From assembly GCF_000485595.1 (NCBI RefSeq), contig NW_014577098.1, positions 449,917-513,916 on the forward strand: a stretch of 64,000 nucleotides of DNA, read 5' to 3'. Each line of letters starts with the position of its first letter. Within the stretch, counting starts at the first letter, position 1. The notes beneath the pieces are model-generated. The model was not told where the DNA came from, ran no database searches, and was given only the letters and a program-made list of their open reading frames with translations. This document shows positions 1 to 14,800 of this stretch, piece by piece. Origin of the DNA: Priapulus caudatus (lineage: Eukaryota > Priapulida > Priapulimorpha > Priapulimorphida > Priapulidae). A program made the position numbers and the translations under genes.

Positions 1-58
1 CGCAGCATCACCGCGGCCGGGGCTCCACCACCGCCGCGGCTGTCACCACTCTCTCGCT
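1..58 (-). CDS. RBBP6: RBBP6 exon 10 candidate, partial at window edge
   Basis: A ttgcgacag acceptor at 64-59 is followed by an open GC-rich stretch to the window edge reading ERESGDSRGGGGAPAAVML in the phase left by exon 9. Only 58 nt are visible, so this is tentative. Confidence 0.4.
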
Positions 59-3000
59 CTGTCGCAAGGAAAGCAAGGGGTGACGCGTTACGTACAGCTC
101 AGCATGTTACTTTGATTTCTTATCACGTGTAATCATCACGTCTTAATGAAAGTGTCAATGACACTGTAGCTCACCTTGGGTGTGATAGAAGAACCATCTC
201 CATAGGTCTCTCCCATAGGAGTAACAACTGTTTTGGGACTAGCCTTACACATTCACATACCAAAATTTAACAAAATCGAATGAATTGAATCGAATCTATG
301 GCCATTTTCATTTTTGCCAAAAAGTGGGCGTGGCTCGAAAATAGGCCAACTGGCATGCTCTGAAATAGGACGTTCATATCTCTCCCATAGGAGTAACAAC
401 TGTATGAAATTTGAAACATGTGGGTCAAACGGTTCTTGAGTTATCGTTGACCATAGGCAGACACTGAAATACATAGTGAAATTGCCAAAATCTACCCAAT
501 TTGCATAATTTAAAAAAAATATCAAAACCTGCGTGATATGTTTTGGGGCCAGTCCTTATTCATTCACATACCAAAAATGAGCAAAATCCATTGCACCTGA
601 ACTGACTTATGGCCATTTAAATTTTTGCCAAAAAGTGGGCATGGCTCGAAAGTAGGTCAACTGGCGTGCTCCAAAATAGGACGTTCAAACCTCACCCATA
701 GGAGTAACAACTATATGCAATTTGAAACATGTGGGTCAAACAGTTCTCAAGCGTTGACCGTAGCCAAATGTTGACGGACGGACGGACGTACGACGCCCCA
801 TGGCAATAGCTCATCTTGACGATGTCAAGGTGAGCTAAAAATGTGTCATTAAACTAGAGTAAGAGTGAGCGAGAGAGAGAGAGAGAGAGAGAGATAGCGA
901 GAGATAGAGAAAGATAGAAGAAAGCGAGAGAATGAGAGAGATAGACAGAGAGAGAAAGCACAGAAATTACCTACACAAATAACGAAAAACTAACACCTGT
1001 TGTAAACCATTGCCCCCCCCCCTGCCCTTCGGGTTCACTCGAGGCAGTAATCTATCCCAACACCTCCACCCCAACACGAGCTTCGATGAACACAGCCACG
1101 CTAGACTGATACTTCGTCACTAAGAGTACTACACACCTTTACTCGGCGCGATCTCCGTTCGTGCGGGACTGCGCGACGCATGCACGGGCGACGACACCGA
1201 CGTCGGCTGCGTGGGAGGCGTGCCCGTGTGCGGTGGAGGCGGCGTGCGGATCTTGCGCGGCGGATGCGGGAACAGCGCCGCTGCCGACGTCGGCACCGAC
1301 TTCGCGGCCGCGTCGTTGGCGGCGCCGACGCGCACGATGGCGCTACCGCTGCTGATATCACCGCCGGCGCGGCTGCTGCTGCTGCTGGCTTTCTTGATCT
1401 CAGGAACAGCGACTAGAACGAGTGTCTTGTCACCAGCTGCCTCTCGTGCCGCCGCTGCCGCCCTGTAACGCGGAAGCATGCGACGAGTTATCGTCAACGC
1501 GTTCATGGGTGGGTGTATGCGTGAACAGGTCTGGCTACGATCTAGGCTTTACTGGATCTAGTTACACTTGGTTAACTTGCAAACCTCTTCTCAGCGTCCC
1601 TCTCATTCACACACATGCACACTCTCGCTGGCTCTCTCTCTCTCTTTCTTTCTATCCATCTTTCTCTCTCTCTCGCTGTCTCGCTCTCTATCTATCTCTT
1701 TCTCACTCTCTCGCTCTCTTTCTCTCTCTATATATTTATCGCTCATCCCTCACCACCCACTACAACTACGTATACTGCACCATGGCTCCCCCTCAGTAAC
1801 CTCTCTCTGCTGCTGGTGCGCCTTCATCTGCACTCGCTCTCGCTCTCGCTCTCGCTCTCTCTCTCTCTCTCTCTCTCATCTGCATTCGCTCTCTCGTTCA
1901 CCTCTCTCTCTTGCTCTCGCTCTCTCTCGTTCACCTCTCTCTCTCTCTCTCTCTCTCTCTATCCCTCGTTCACCTCTCTCTCTCTCTCTCTCTATCCCTC
2001 GCTCACCTCTCTCTCTCTCTCTCTCTATCCCTCGCTCACCTCTCTCTCTCCTGCTGCGCCTTCAGCCGCATCGCCTCGCGTCGCTCCTTGATCTTCTGCC
2101 GCGCCTTCGTGTAGCCCGTCTCGTTGCGGAAGTTCTCGACGGCCTGCCGCAGGAACTTGTTGGGAATGAGGGAGTCGGGCGAGATCTCTGTCTCCTGACA
2201 CGACGGGCACACGTGGTCCTCCGTCTCCAGCAGCGCAGTGCGAATACCTGCCAATGAGCGGACGCACGTCAAAGCAACACGTACATTTCTCACGAGAAAA
2301 AAACTCACGAACGCAAAAATACATGCTCGCGAGAAAAAACTCATGAATGCAAAAAAATACATGCTTGCGAGAAAAAACTTCCCGCTCGAGCGTAACGTCA
2401 CAAAAATACATGCTCCCAGCGAACTATGACGAAGAAGGAGAGAGAGACCAGGGTTCATCAACTATCAAAACGGTCAGATGAATGTAGCGGATTGCAGTTG
2501 GAAAGTTTCTTTTTTTGCTATTAACCAGAAAAGAATGAGAATTCAGTAGATGGCAGAAAAAGTAGGCCACTAGTAGCTACTGCAACACAGATGTGTGCTG
2601 CCATTGTAACACAGCTAGAATGTACACAGAGAATAGTTGGAAATGAACCCTATAATGCATGAGGCAAGCATTTAATGTATTTACAGACATTGGCTCCGAA
2701 TTAAGAATCCGGGGCCCGTTGTCAGAAACAAAATTAGTCTTAACATTAGTCTTAACATTAGCTTCCACTCGTAAACCGTTGACAGAAACATCGTAATGTT
2801 ACGAGAACGAAAAATCCTCGCAAATATCCTCTTAACATTACGAGAGCCCAGACCCTCTCGTAACTTTAATATTAAGTTGAAAATAACACATTTACACTCT
2901 GAATTACAATTATAGTGATATTATATTTTATAAAAATGAATAAAATGTGTCTTTTTCTTCAAAAACACATCAAAATCATTAATTATCTACCGCTAATAAA

Positions 3001-5592
3001 ACAAAACAATACATTTACAAATGGTGTATGGCATTTGTTCTCTTGTTTTACATGTTTGCCATGCTTGCCACGACTCTCGCGTCTCGTGTTAGTGTGAGAA
3101 TAAATTCATGACCACGTTATTTTTCATCAAATATTATTTATATGTGGTTAGCCATCATAACATGAATAAATTACTGTGATGTACAATAAATGTGTATGAA
3201 TTTGAATTTTGTGATCGATTCTCATCCAATCAGCAGCCTTGTGACATGAAATTATGAAGTTCCTGTTATCGTGAGTTTGCCCGTAGCTATGATGTGTTTC
3301 TGTCAACGCTACTCTCGTAGCATTAACATTAGTCGTAAGTGTTATCGTAGCATTAACATTAGCATTAACTTTACGATGTTTCTGACAACGAAATCACTAC
3401 GCTAGTTAAACCGGCCCGCCAGGAAGCCGTAGTGACAGGGTATAGCACTCACAGTCATCACAAAAGCTGTTGCCACAACAGGGTATGAGCACGGCGTCGG
3501 TGAGGAGATCCTTGCAGAGTGTGCACACTAGCTCGCTAGGAATGTCCTGCTCAGGTTCCGGCTCCACCTCCTCCTCCTGGTGAGGAACGAATGGTGGCCT
3601 CTCCTTCTTACCCTCTCGGTACGCCTCTCTGCAAGGAACAACATGGCTAGGGTTAGAGTAGAAACTAGTATTTTCTTGGGTACATGTATTTAGGGAGATG
3701 ACATGGCTAGGGTTAGAGTAGTGGCTATTATTTTACTGGGTACATGTATTTGGGGAGACAACGTGGTTAGGGTTAGGGTCAAGACCAGTAATTTACTGGG
3801 TTAAGAAGTTTCATTTTTAAAGCAGCTTCATAAGAGTTTCCCACATCTTTTTCTAGGACTACAGGATTTTGGCTGGACACAATCAAGCAGGTTTCATTGC
3901 CTCTAGGACACAACCTCCATGTTCAATTTGGTGGACCTTCCAGAAGCATAATAAAAGCCACTATTTCAGCACCATAGCCCAGTTTCCTGGATATCCGAGG
4001 ATCATAGACTATTTCGAGTACTTTCCAGCACCAGAGCCCAGTTTCTAGTACGTTTTTCAGGACAGGAGTGAAGCAGGCATGACTCACGCGTCGATGGTGG
4101 GCACAGCGTATTTGCCGTGGGCCGTCAGCATGGCTCCGGGTACGTCCGGTCCTTCCACCTCTGTCATGAAGCTGCGCGGAATCCCTGTGCTGCGTCGAAC
4201 CTTCTCCGCTCCACGTACCACCTCCTGCGAGGAGAGATGACGTTAACAGTGCTCGCTGGACTGGCGGAGGAAGCTCTGCTGAATCTCCACCACGCACACA
4301 GCTATTCCAACCGATTTTTAGAGAGATACTCTTAGACGAGGTTTACTTTTGGAAGGCTGTCCTTTTTGTAACACATCTCGTACTTGGTTCAGTCATTACT
4401 CGACTAACCAACAAATTACCACTTAAATCACAAGATTGCTGTTAAGCCGACTATGTTATCTTAAATAGTATTCATAATGATGAAGACATTTTTGAGATTA
4501 TCACGAAAAAGCTGGAAGCAAATCCTTCAAGCCAACCCATGCACGCACAAACTGTACGCTAAAGTTGGTGCGTCCACGATGTCGCGCGCTGTGTAATGTT
4601 GTAAGCTGTTACGTACGGGGTTGGTGCAGTTCCAGATCCAATGTCCCGGCTTGAGGCACTTGTAGCACTTGTAGGTAGGACCAGGTGGACCCATCTGCCC
4701 ACGTGACCTCACATAGCTACAACAACAGAAGAAGCAATGTCACGTAACAACAATCCTTACACAAGCTCACAGTTGATAGCAACTAACACACTCTAATCAG
4801 TCGTGCACAATGGCAGCATGAGAACAGAAGACCCACAAAAATACAGCTCCCACACCGTTTGAAAGTATACTGAACGTTAATTCGCTCAGCAGAAAAATAG
4901 CTCGGAGTACACGCAGTAACACGTTATAGTTTTATAGTTTGCGAGGGCCACGAGCTGGCTTTAATCGATACGAGAACTTGTGGTGAGCACGGTACATACT
5001 TGCTAGGGTCGTAGTCCTGCGTCGACTGGATGGTCATGGCACGGATCTTATCTGCCTCTGAAGCATCAGCACTAGTCAGGTCTCCAATCTACACCACCAA
5101 GCAAACATAAACACAACCATGTAGACGTGACACACTACCTCATTATCAATTTAGCGCCCGTTGCAACACAGAGCAAATTATATAACAACAACAACATTTT
5201 GGTGTTGATGATTTTACTTGATGATCGGACTTGCCACTCATCTACATTTCTTCGTTATTTGTGCTTTGCTTTTTATTTACACTCATATAGTGTGCACCAG
5301 GAATTTTCGCATCACATGCAAAATTAGTTTCATGAGTAGCAAATATCCTAGATAATGACAGTTCTTATTCTCTAGTTTAACACACAATATGTATGAGAAA
5401 GAGAAACAGAGGCAGCTATAGATGTTGCAAGATAGTGAGAGCTAGTGTGAGAAAGAATGAGAATGAGTGTGAGAGAGAGGGGGAGAGGAAGACGAAATGG
5501 AAAACAGAGGAACAGGAATAGAGAATGAGGACAAGAAGGAGAAAAGTAAATAAAGAGGAATCGCTGAGAGGTGAGAAGGGAGAAGAAGGTAC

Positions 5593-5642
<50 letters not shown>

Positions 5643-5839
5643 AAAAGGTGACACGAGATCCACTTGTAGGTAAACCTACTAGTACAACCACCTACCTCGG
5701 TAAGCTTGTGGATGGTCGACTGGTGGACGTCTTCGTAACCAAGCTGCTGGAGGAAAATGCAAACGCAAGGACTGTAAGTCAATGGCTCGACACACCGCAC
5801 GACGAACGATGGAGGGTGAGGCCGCAAATCGAGCAACAG

Positions 5840-5878
<39 letters not shown>

Positions 5879-8800
5879 CACACTCACCACCTGTGACCAG
5901 GTAATTGACACCATGCCATCGTCAACTCCTGCCTCACCGGCCGCAGAGAGCGACTGCACATGCAGGTATACTATCTCACGCTCACCTTTCTTGTCCGTGT
6001 AGCTGAAAGTAAACGACAGGAGCTAACCGAAATCCCCGCAAGAAGGGGGGGGGGATCAGCAAACCCAAGAGACTGGGCCAAAATCTCATGCTAATTAAAA
6101 ATTCGTATGGTTCCTGAGTTCTCTGGCAGAGTTTATGGTTTCTTTTTAGTATACGTAACTTACAGGGTCAAAATTAAATTAGTGGCCACCTGTCCATAAA
6201 GGGCACTTTGGGGGTTCCACCGAGTAACCCTTATAGACAGGTTTGACTTACGCAGTCTCACGGTACAGCTGTTCCACCCTCTATTTCTACTCCCCGGGAT
6301 CTCGGCAAACCCAAAACAATACGAATGTCACTAAAAATACTTTATAGGGTTAGGGTTCTACATTTACACCAAAAATGGGAGCCGAACAACAGTCATTCTT
6401 CACTGCACTAAGCATCTTCTCTCATCACTAACACACACCACACTCGCCTGCGTGAGCTGAAAAGGTAGAATAATGCGTGATTATTCGGCTTCGGAGGAAC
6501 ACGCACGCGCTCACTCGCTCTCTCCCTCCCGGATCCCAACGCTACTCACCTTGCACCCACACTTCAACCCATCCGTCTTTCACCCCATTCATGACCTACC
6601 AGCCAAACTACTCTCTGCACACAGTTGCTTCGGCGATATCGATCAGCCAACGCATCGACGACGTTCGCACGCTCGTGAGGCAAACTACTAATTGCAACAA
6701 AAGGACATCTTTCACGATATCAACGCCGATGAGTCCACATCTCTGGTCGCCTTCATTCAACCCTTCGTTTCTCGGAAAATATGGTGCTGTGGGACGCCGC
6801 GTGAATGATCATCTCTACTCGCACGGAACCCACTCCATGCACTCTTCTAAGATACGTCTTTCGTCGGTGGTGGCCTTTCACTTGCCTCAACGTATTTACC
6901 ACAGCAATGGCGAGGCACGTACAGCGATCATGAGTACGAATTTACTCACACCCAGATTTCACTCTTCAATGATCTTCGCAGAATTGCGCCAGATTTGGGC
7001 AGTCTTTCCACTTTGCCACGCACTTCCTTTATCACTTGTACCGAACATCTTGTAAGCATGTCCACTTTAGCAAAGAGAAATCCTGACCAAACGATGCAAA
7101 ACACATCCAAGAAGCATATTCACACATTACTGCACGATGCTTCTACAACAGCCGAACCACAGTGCTGCCTTTCTGTTATTATGACACAGGAACTTGACAA
7201 GGTTGTGGAAAGAATAGCTAGCTAGTATCTTGAGCATGGAGTCCTGAGCATTGTGAACAGGGATATGACATCCCATAGCCACACAACAAGGCCCGATGCC
7301 AACAGTTGATGGACTGCCATCTAGTAATTAGGCCAATATACGGAGAATTTAGTATCGTACTAAACAGTTGGCAACTTGGCACCCCCCTTTTATTTCGTTG
7401 TACGGAGTATTACTGATTATGCTGAAAGATCAAAACATACCTATATACCTAGAACAAAATAGGTCACCCCAATCAGGGCCAAATATCTAAAAAGGTTCTG
7501 GAAATATTTGAAGGGTATTAAAGAATTCTGTCCTGTCCGGTTGTTGTGGGTATATGGATTTGCTTAAGAAATGTTGGCACATAAAAATAGTGCTGAGCTT
7601 ACAGTACAAAGCCCTGTGTTATAGTGTAATAAACCCAAACCAAATAGTTTTCATAAAATATTGCCCGTTTAATTACGTGCTAAAAGTCACTTAAAGGGAT
7701 CCTTTACTCTAGGTTCTAGGGTTATTTTCAGTTAATTTAGGTTAAAAATTACGCTACATAAAGTTTCATGGTTCAATCACAATTAGAAATATTTTTTTCA
7801 ATGTTTTAAAACTAACGACTACAGTTTGATTACGACGGTGGCGCCACTCAACGCGCACGATCTGGAAAGTTGCGCAAAACGACTTTTCAGCCAAGGGCTA
7901 CAGACCGAGGGTGTTTCTTATTTATTAATTTCCAAGCAAAAGGATTGTAATATCCTATAAACGACATATAGTTTCAGTTTTATTATGAATAAATTTGTCC
8001 TAAAATGAACATTGTTCGGTTAAATAGCATTTAGGTATAAATATAATTGCACCTTTGTGATTAGCCCTCGGTCTGTAACGTGCAAAATATATTGCGAAAT
8101 GCGCAACTTTTTCAGGGTGGCAGCACGGTCGCAGGTGTCAATGGCGTCGTTCAAATTTCGTAGCGTTGATGTATAATTAATTATAACAATTAAATTAGGT
8201 ATCTGGTAACAAGTATGGTATTATTATTTATTAATTATAACAATTAAATTAGATATCTGGTAACAAGTACGTGTGGGTATAGACGATTTGTTATACAGTA
8301 AGTATAGGGACAGTAATTTCCCGTTTCAAAAAATTGCCTTTTCCGTTTGGGAAAATCATGAATTCCGTTTCAAAGTAAAGTAAAATGAAAATTCCGGTTT
8401 GCCATAGATTGTACACACCAAAAATGCAAAATTCCATTTACATATATTTGCATGAAAAAAAGGTATTTGGTCACTGACCGACAGTTGGGCTGGCACCGAA
8501 ACACAGGGCTACCAAAAGACGTAATTGTAAGTCATTTTGCTCTGAAACTTGTCTGAATGTAAACCATATCACTACCAATGCTATTGTCGACGTTTTTTAA
8601 TGGTTTTATTGAAATTTCCATGTTGTAATATGTTCAAATTACGTTTTCCGCATTTTTCCGTTTCCAATGGCCATTTCCGTGTTTTCTGTCCGTTTTCCGC
8701 AATCGCGGAAAATCACTGTCCCTATAAGTACAGTTGTATGCAGTAAAATCCTAGAGTCTAGTATCCCTTTAAAAAAGCTCTAAGAATAAAAGTCTAAATG

Positions 8801-11800
8801 ACACTGTAGCTCACATTGGGTGTCATAAAAGACCGAGGGGGGATATATAAAGCAACAGTATATATATATATGGGAGAACTCCCATTATATAGCATATCTC
8901 CCATTATATACTCTTGATAATGATATATGCATAAGTTTTGATGCAAAAATAAATGTTTCAGATCTGAAAGTCTGAAATCTTGACGAGAGATGGTGCTACG
9001 CCTAAATGATGGCCATTTTGGTTTTCGAATATCGCGCAAATAAAAACAATAAAATATTCCAGTCAAATTACTGTAACGAAGAATCTAAAACACAATATTA
9101 CACGTATATAGGTATGATTGTAGCGTTGTTGACCAGTTAGGCAAAATAAACGTAATAGAACGTTGTCATCTCTCCCATAGGAGTAACAACTGTTTTGGGG
9201 CTAGCCTTACACATTCACATACCAAAATTTAACAAAAACGAATGAATTTAGATGGCCATTTAAATTTTTGCCATTTGGTCGACTGGCGTGCTCCAAAATA
9301 GGAAGTTGAAATCTCTCCCATAGGAGTAGCAACTATATTTCATTTGAAACATGTGGGTCATACGGCTCTTGAGTTATGATAGTGGATCCATGAATAAAGG
9401 ATTCATTCACGTACTAGAAATGAGCAAAATTCGTTGAACCTGAATTGACTTATGGCCATTTCCATTTTTGCCAAAAAGTGGACGTGGCTCAAAAGTAGGT
9501 CGACTGGTGTGCTCCAAATAGGACATTCAAACGTCTCCCATAGGAGTAACAACTGCATGCAATTTGAAACATGTGGGTCAAACGGTTCTTGAGTTATCGT
9601 TGACCGTAGACAAATGTTGACAGACGGACGGACGAACGGACGGACGGACGGACGGACACACCATGGCAATAGCTCCTCTTGACGATATCAAGGCGAGCTA
9701 AAAATTGGCATAAAATGCAGTACATAATATTATACAGTACCAGCAGTCAATCTAGGTTCAGTATGCAAACACCTGTAAAGTGCATGTGATCAGAATCAAG
9801 ATAATAACCGCAAATCTTACTATCGTAAGCCTTATGTAATGTCACCTCACAATTATAAATAAGAAGTTAGCAGTGATATTTATATGGATAGCAAATTTCC
9901 AGCATATCACGTAAAAGGAACTGCCCACAATCGCCCCACCCATTTTAAATGAAAGTGTCAATGACACTGTAGCTCCCCACAAAAACGGACACAAATGAGT
10001 GAGTGAGAAGAAGTCAGTTTTGATTGAGCAACCATCGACGTACATTATAGAAACGAAGAGTATATATGGGAGAACTCCCATTATATACTCTTGCTAATTA
10101 TGTGTAATTTTGTATGTGAAAATAATAAATAATATTATATATAAATTACAAGTGCCGCGGAGCGACAGCGCTCATCTAACGTCTACTGCGGTGACTCTGT
10201 GGTGGAGTGGTGGGATTCTAGTAAACCCTGTTAGTCCCAAATGTGTTCACATACACGCCGAAACAATGGNNNNNNNNNNNNNNNNNNNNNNNNNCTGCTG
10301 CTGATTGCGGTGGGCGTGCGTGCATGGGGGGAATACCAGCTGTAAATAGATCAAAGATTAGCTCGCCGAGTGTTGCGTCAATGTCCAATCTCCCAGCTAT
10401 GCACCAAGCTGTGGCTCGAAAGTACGTCGACTGGCGTGCTCCAAAATAGGACGTTTAATATGGGAGCATAGCAGTAACAACTATACCCAATTTCAAACAT
10501 GTGGGTCAAACGGTTCCTGAGTTATCGTTGACCGTAGCCAAATGTTGACGGACAGACGGACGGACGAACGACGGACGACGACCCATGGTAATAACTCAGC
10601 TTGACGATGTCAAGGCGAGCTAAAAAGTAAACAGAATTTAGTTCACTTCAAATAAATGGCAAAAACATTTACCTTTTAGTAATGAAAATATAGTTAGCTC
10701 ACCTCACCTTATGTATTGGTCATGGGTATTAGTTCTATAATGACATTAAGCACCAATTCATGAGATCAGAGGGCATATCCATATAAAGCCAGACGTGCTG
10801 GTTTCTGCACATGCTGCACTGATAGTGGCCTGAACCCAGTAGTCAAGAAAATCTGCTGTTCAGTGGAAAGATGAAGGTCATCAACAACCACTCTAAAAGT
10901 TACTATTGAAGAACCAGCAACTATTATGCACATGGTGTTAAAACGGGGTAACCTTCATCTGTAACAATGTTTGAAACAAGTAGTGAATTAGTGCCTAAAG
11001 GGGTATCTAGCCAAAACACATGTATGGCAGTGGGTCAAGAACTGCGTGGCCATGTAAAACGTATGTATGCACAACAGAGGTTTAAAGATGGTGTGATCGT
11101 GCAAAATGTATGCACAAGTGGGTTAAAGACAGGCGTGATACTACAAACCATATCTACAGCACTGAGTCAAAAGATGGTGTGACCATGTAAAATGTGAATA
11201 ATGTGGCTTTAAAGCCAGTGTGACTGTGTGAATGGGCATCTTAACTGTAAGTAATAGGGCAGTGGTGGGAGCAGAGGCCAGAAAAGAACATATACAACTT
11301 GCATATATACACGCAGGATTGTCACGTTACAATCCCTAGCATCTTTATTGCTGCACAAAAACGATGACACAGATTCTATCGCGCTATGATGAAAATAACA
11401 AGGATGTCGTTGCTACAGCACCAAGCGTACCACAGGTAGACATAGTTTATAAAAATATATATATAACATCAAACAACATCAACTTTATATAGAAAATTGT
11501 AATAAAAATAGGTATCACATAATGTGGGTAAAGCTTTCAAATATTTGTAGATAACTTAACGTACAAAGATATCACAGTGCGAGATCTTCGCATTATCAAA
11601 ACCATCACGTCACTTGTATTGCACATAAATGCTTTTTATGTAATTTTAAATGGCATATGCAGTGCTAACAAAACCAAGGGGCAGATAATGTGACATGAGG
11701 CCATACTTCCAAAGATCATAGTACAATAAATACTATAATTATTATTATAACTAATATACAACAGTAAACATGCACGTGGCAGGTGTAAACATGGAAAAAT

Positions 11801-14800
11801 GAAGACGTGAGTAGGAAATCCTTGTCACTTCCACACTTACGTAGCTAGGTAAAATATAGTTTACGTGTTCGTACTTACCGTATCAGTCTAATATAACTGT
11901 GGTGATATCGTGTTTTAACAGTGTAATAGCAGCTGCTTATATGATAACTTCAATAATGCCAGGTACATGCAATATCTATTTTGCACAAAGTATGACTCTT
12001 CTCTATACGGTCACATGGAAATCGAACCTATTAAGTTACTTTAATAGAAAATTTCAGAAGTGGGTTACCCAGATGTCTTATTATCCGACTCTTTATATAC
12101 GCAACTGATCGGAAAATATATTGATTAATCGATATCAATAAATGTCAATGCCAACACAAATATGTGCATTTTGATTAAAATATGCATGCCAACTTCACGT
12201 ATTACTAAATGAACAGAACCCACTCATCGAAAACATTAATCACTTAACTACTAATGAAAATGCATGTAGTCCTGTTGCTATAAAGTTAAACACACCATGG
12301 GCTTACACGATCATCAACGCAGATATCAACCACTTGTAAGGACAACTTTACTCACTTTTTTTATGAGGGCTAAATATAACAATGCAGTTTGATAACTTTA
12401 CAAACATCTTTAGTAACAAAATCAATGGGAATCCAAAAGTGTAAGCAGCACACAGAAATTTTCTGTTATTTACAGGCCCAAATGATATTTAATATGCAAA
12501 TTGAGAAATTGGAAGTTACGTGAGTACCTAACACAAACTGTATATAGCATACTGATCTATCACGCTTAATCCGGCCTGCACTTTAAATCAATAACTCTTG
12601 TGGGTTACAATGTTTGTCATCTACATTCTACCAACAGTAATTTCGTAACAAACAGCATTACAGCTTAGAGTGCGAAAGGGGAGTTTTTTTCCTTGCAGAC
12701 CCATGCAGACATTAGGGCATCCTGGGAACGGGCGAATATCCACGACAAATGAACGACCATATATGCAACGCAAACATGTGTCGTTCTGTATTCTCATCCA
12801 CGATTCCCAAACCGAGCGTGGACGGGCGCTGGTGAACGTACGCGACTCCCGGTCAGTGAATTAACGTTGGAGCATGAGCAACAGGCACACATTCTCTCGC
12901 CCCCTCCTCCACTTCTAAGTAATTTCCAGTTTACAAACATTAGCGAGATCGCGAAAAATCCCACGTGCGGTTCACCTCCTTGTTAGATAACATTTTATTA
13001 GGCAAACCACCGTGGGGGGGAAAATGCACTTCAGCAAAGCAACATTGTTAATAAAGGCATTATTAGGAAACGTCAACACCTTGCATAGATGAAAAAAATT
13101 GGTCAGTATATTAAACCTGCGAGTTACTACAGCTGTTCTGTAAATGTGAAAGCTGCATATATAACAGGCTTTTGTCACAGATATTCCTGACTAGAAAATG
13201 GCAAATCATTAACATGATAAGCACTCAACGATAGTTACTGTCAAACTAAGAAAACTCATTTCGATTTTGCTTTCAAGTTAGACCAATACCATTTGCACAG
13301 ACACACAACACTAGACCACCACAAACGATTTCTTGGTTGCAGTATCTCAACCCAGCATTTTAGGAACAGTCGAGCTGATTAATTTATTAATCAAGTTAAT
13401 GCAGAGCGATTGCGTTACTGCAACGAAGAAATCATTTAAGCCTGGTTCCAAGATAGTATGATTGTATCCAGCACAACAATTAAACATGTGCACATTAAAG
13501 GAAATCACGCTGGTATTAACCACACAGTCTGATGCTGGACTACCCATAAAACCATTTCTGCACACCATTAAGATTAAGACTAAAAGGTAGTTAGCATTAG
13601 CAAGACCATATTGTGTTCATATTTAACATTGCAGCTGCGGCTATTGCCCTTGGCTACCAGCAAGTCTGTAATCAGATAACAAACAGCTGCTGCCTACTCA
13701 ATAAACATTATTCTAGTATTACCTACAACACAGAGAGCAAGTTGCCATAGTCCATGAACACACAAGCACATTGCCATTTAGCAGCACATGTTGTTATGCA
13801 ACTAATGAAACCTTCTGAGCACAATTTGTAAACTAGTTGCCTACCAGTTTTACTCAGTGGTCATCCTCTAGGATCTAGGTGGTCTTAAAACCACTGCCTA
13901 TATCAGGGTGCGAAATTAACGCGAGTCCAGAGTCAAATACTCCCTTATTTACTGCCGGACTCCCTGATTTGACATATGCAGGAGTCCGTGTGACTCCGTA
14001 AAAATTCTGCTATACTAACTAGTTCGTTCCAGAGCACGGCCTCGCAGAATTACCGTATTTTTCCAGCAAATCTTTAATTTTGAACTTCAGACTACGGACT
14101 CCCTCTTTTTGAGGGCAGGGAGTCCGTTGGACTCCATTGTTCAAAAATTAATTTCTACCCCTGCTATATTTTGCAAACAGACTTGGTCACCACTAGACAA
14201 GCGATATGCATAGACAACAACTTGGCTTCCCCCTCCAAATCAAGTCCCATTCCAGATCCCCGAGGAAAGCTGTTTTACAGCTTACACAGGTGTTACCGCA
14301 TAAGAATACCTAGGCAATGGGTATATAGATCCATGCCCAGGGACGAATTATCATTCTATAACCAACATCGCCATCCTGGGACTTCCACGCACGTCGCGCC
14401 ACGTACAAGAGGTTTGCCGCGCTGCTACCATTGACCAATTACGAGTGGTTTCAGCAACTCATCCTAGACCAACGATCTCCCCTGTACAATCACTGTACGT
14501 GCACGTGGTCTGTAGACTCGATTGCGAAAGCTCTCATTTCAGTTTTCAAGCTGTGTGCACTACTCACGTGTATCGGGTTAAGATTGCGATAAGATACGTA
14601 CTGATTTCTGGTCATTCATCAAGGGACTTCCTGTTCTTTCCCTACAATGCAAGAAAAAAAGCTATAAAGGACATTTCCAACATTTTTCTCGCGTGGCAGT
14701 TACACTGAAATCAGCTACACAATAAGAAACCCTGTCTATAAATGTTACTTTTGCACATAGATATATATACACAACACATGGATAGCCGACTTGTTAGTTC

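Noticed and set aside
1568-2257. Long + strand ORFs of Ser/Leu repeats
   Set aside because: They are readings of the (CT)n microsatellite and the antisense of RBBP6 exon 8.
6477-7225. Overlapping + strand ORFs of up to 192 codons
   Set aside because: No start context, splice or family signal that I recognise. Kept only as possible decayed coding sequence.
11000-11220. Possible CRISPR-like direct repeats
   Set aside because: The repeats are diverged, without constant spacers, in an animal intron; just a degenerate tandem repeat.
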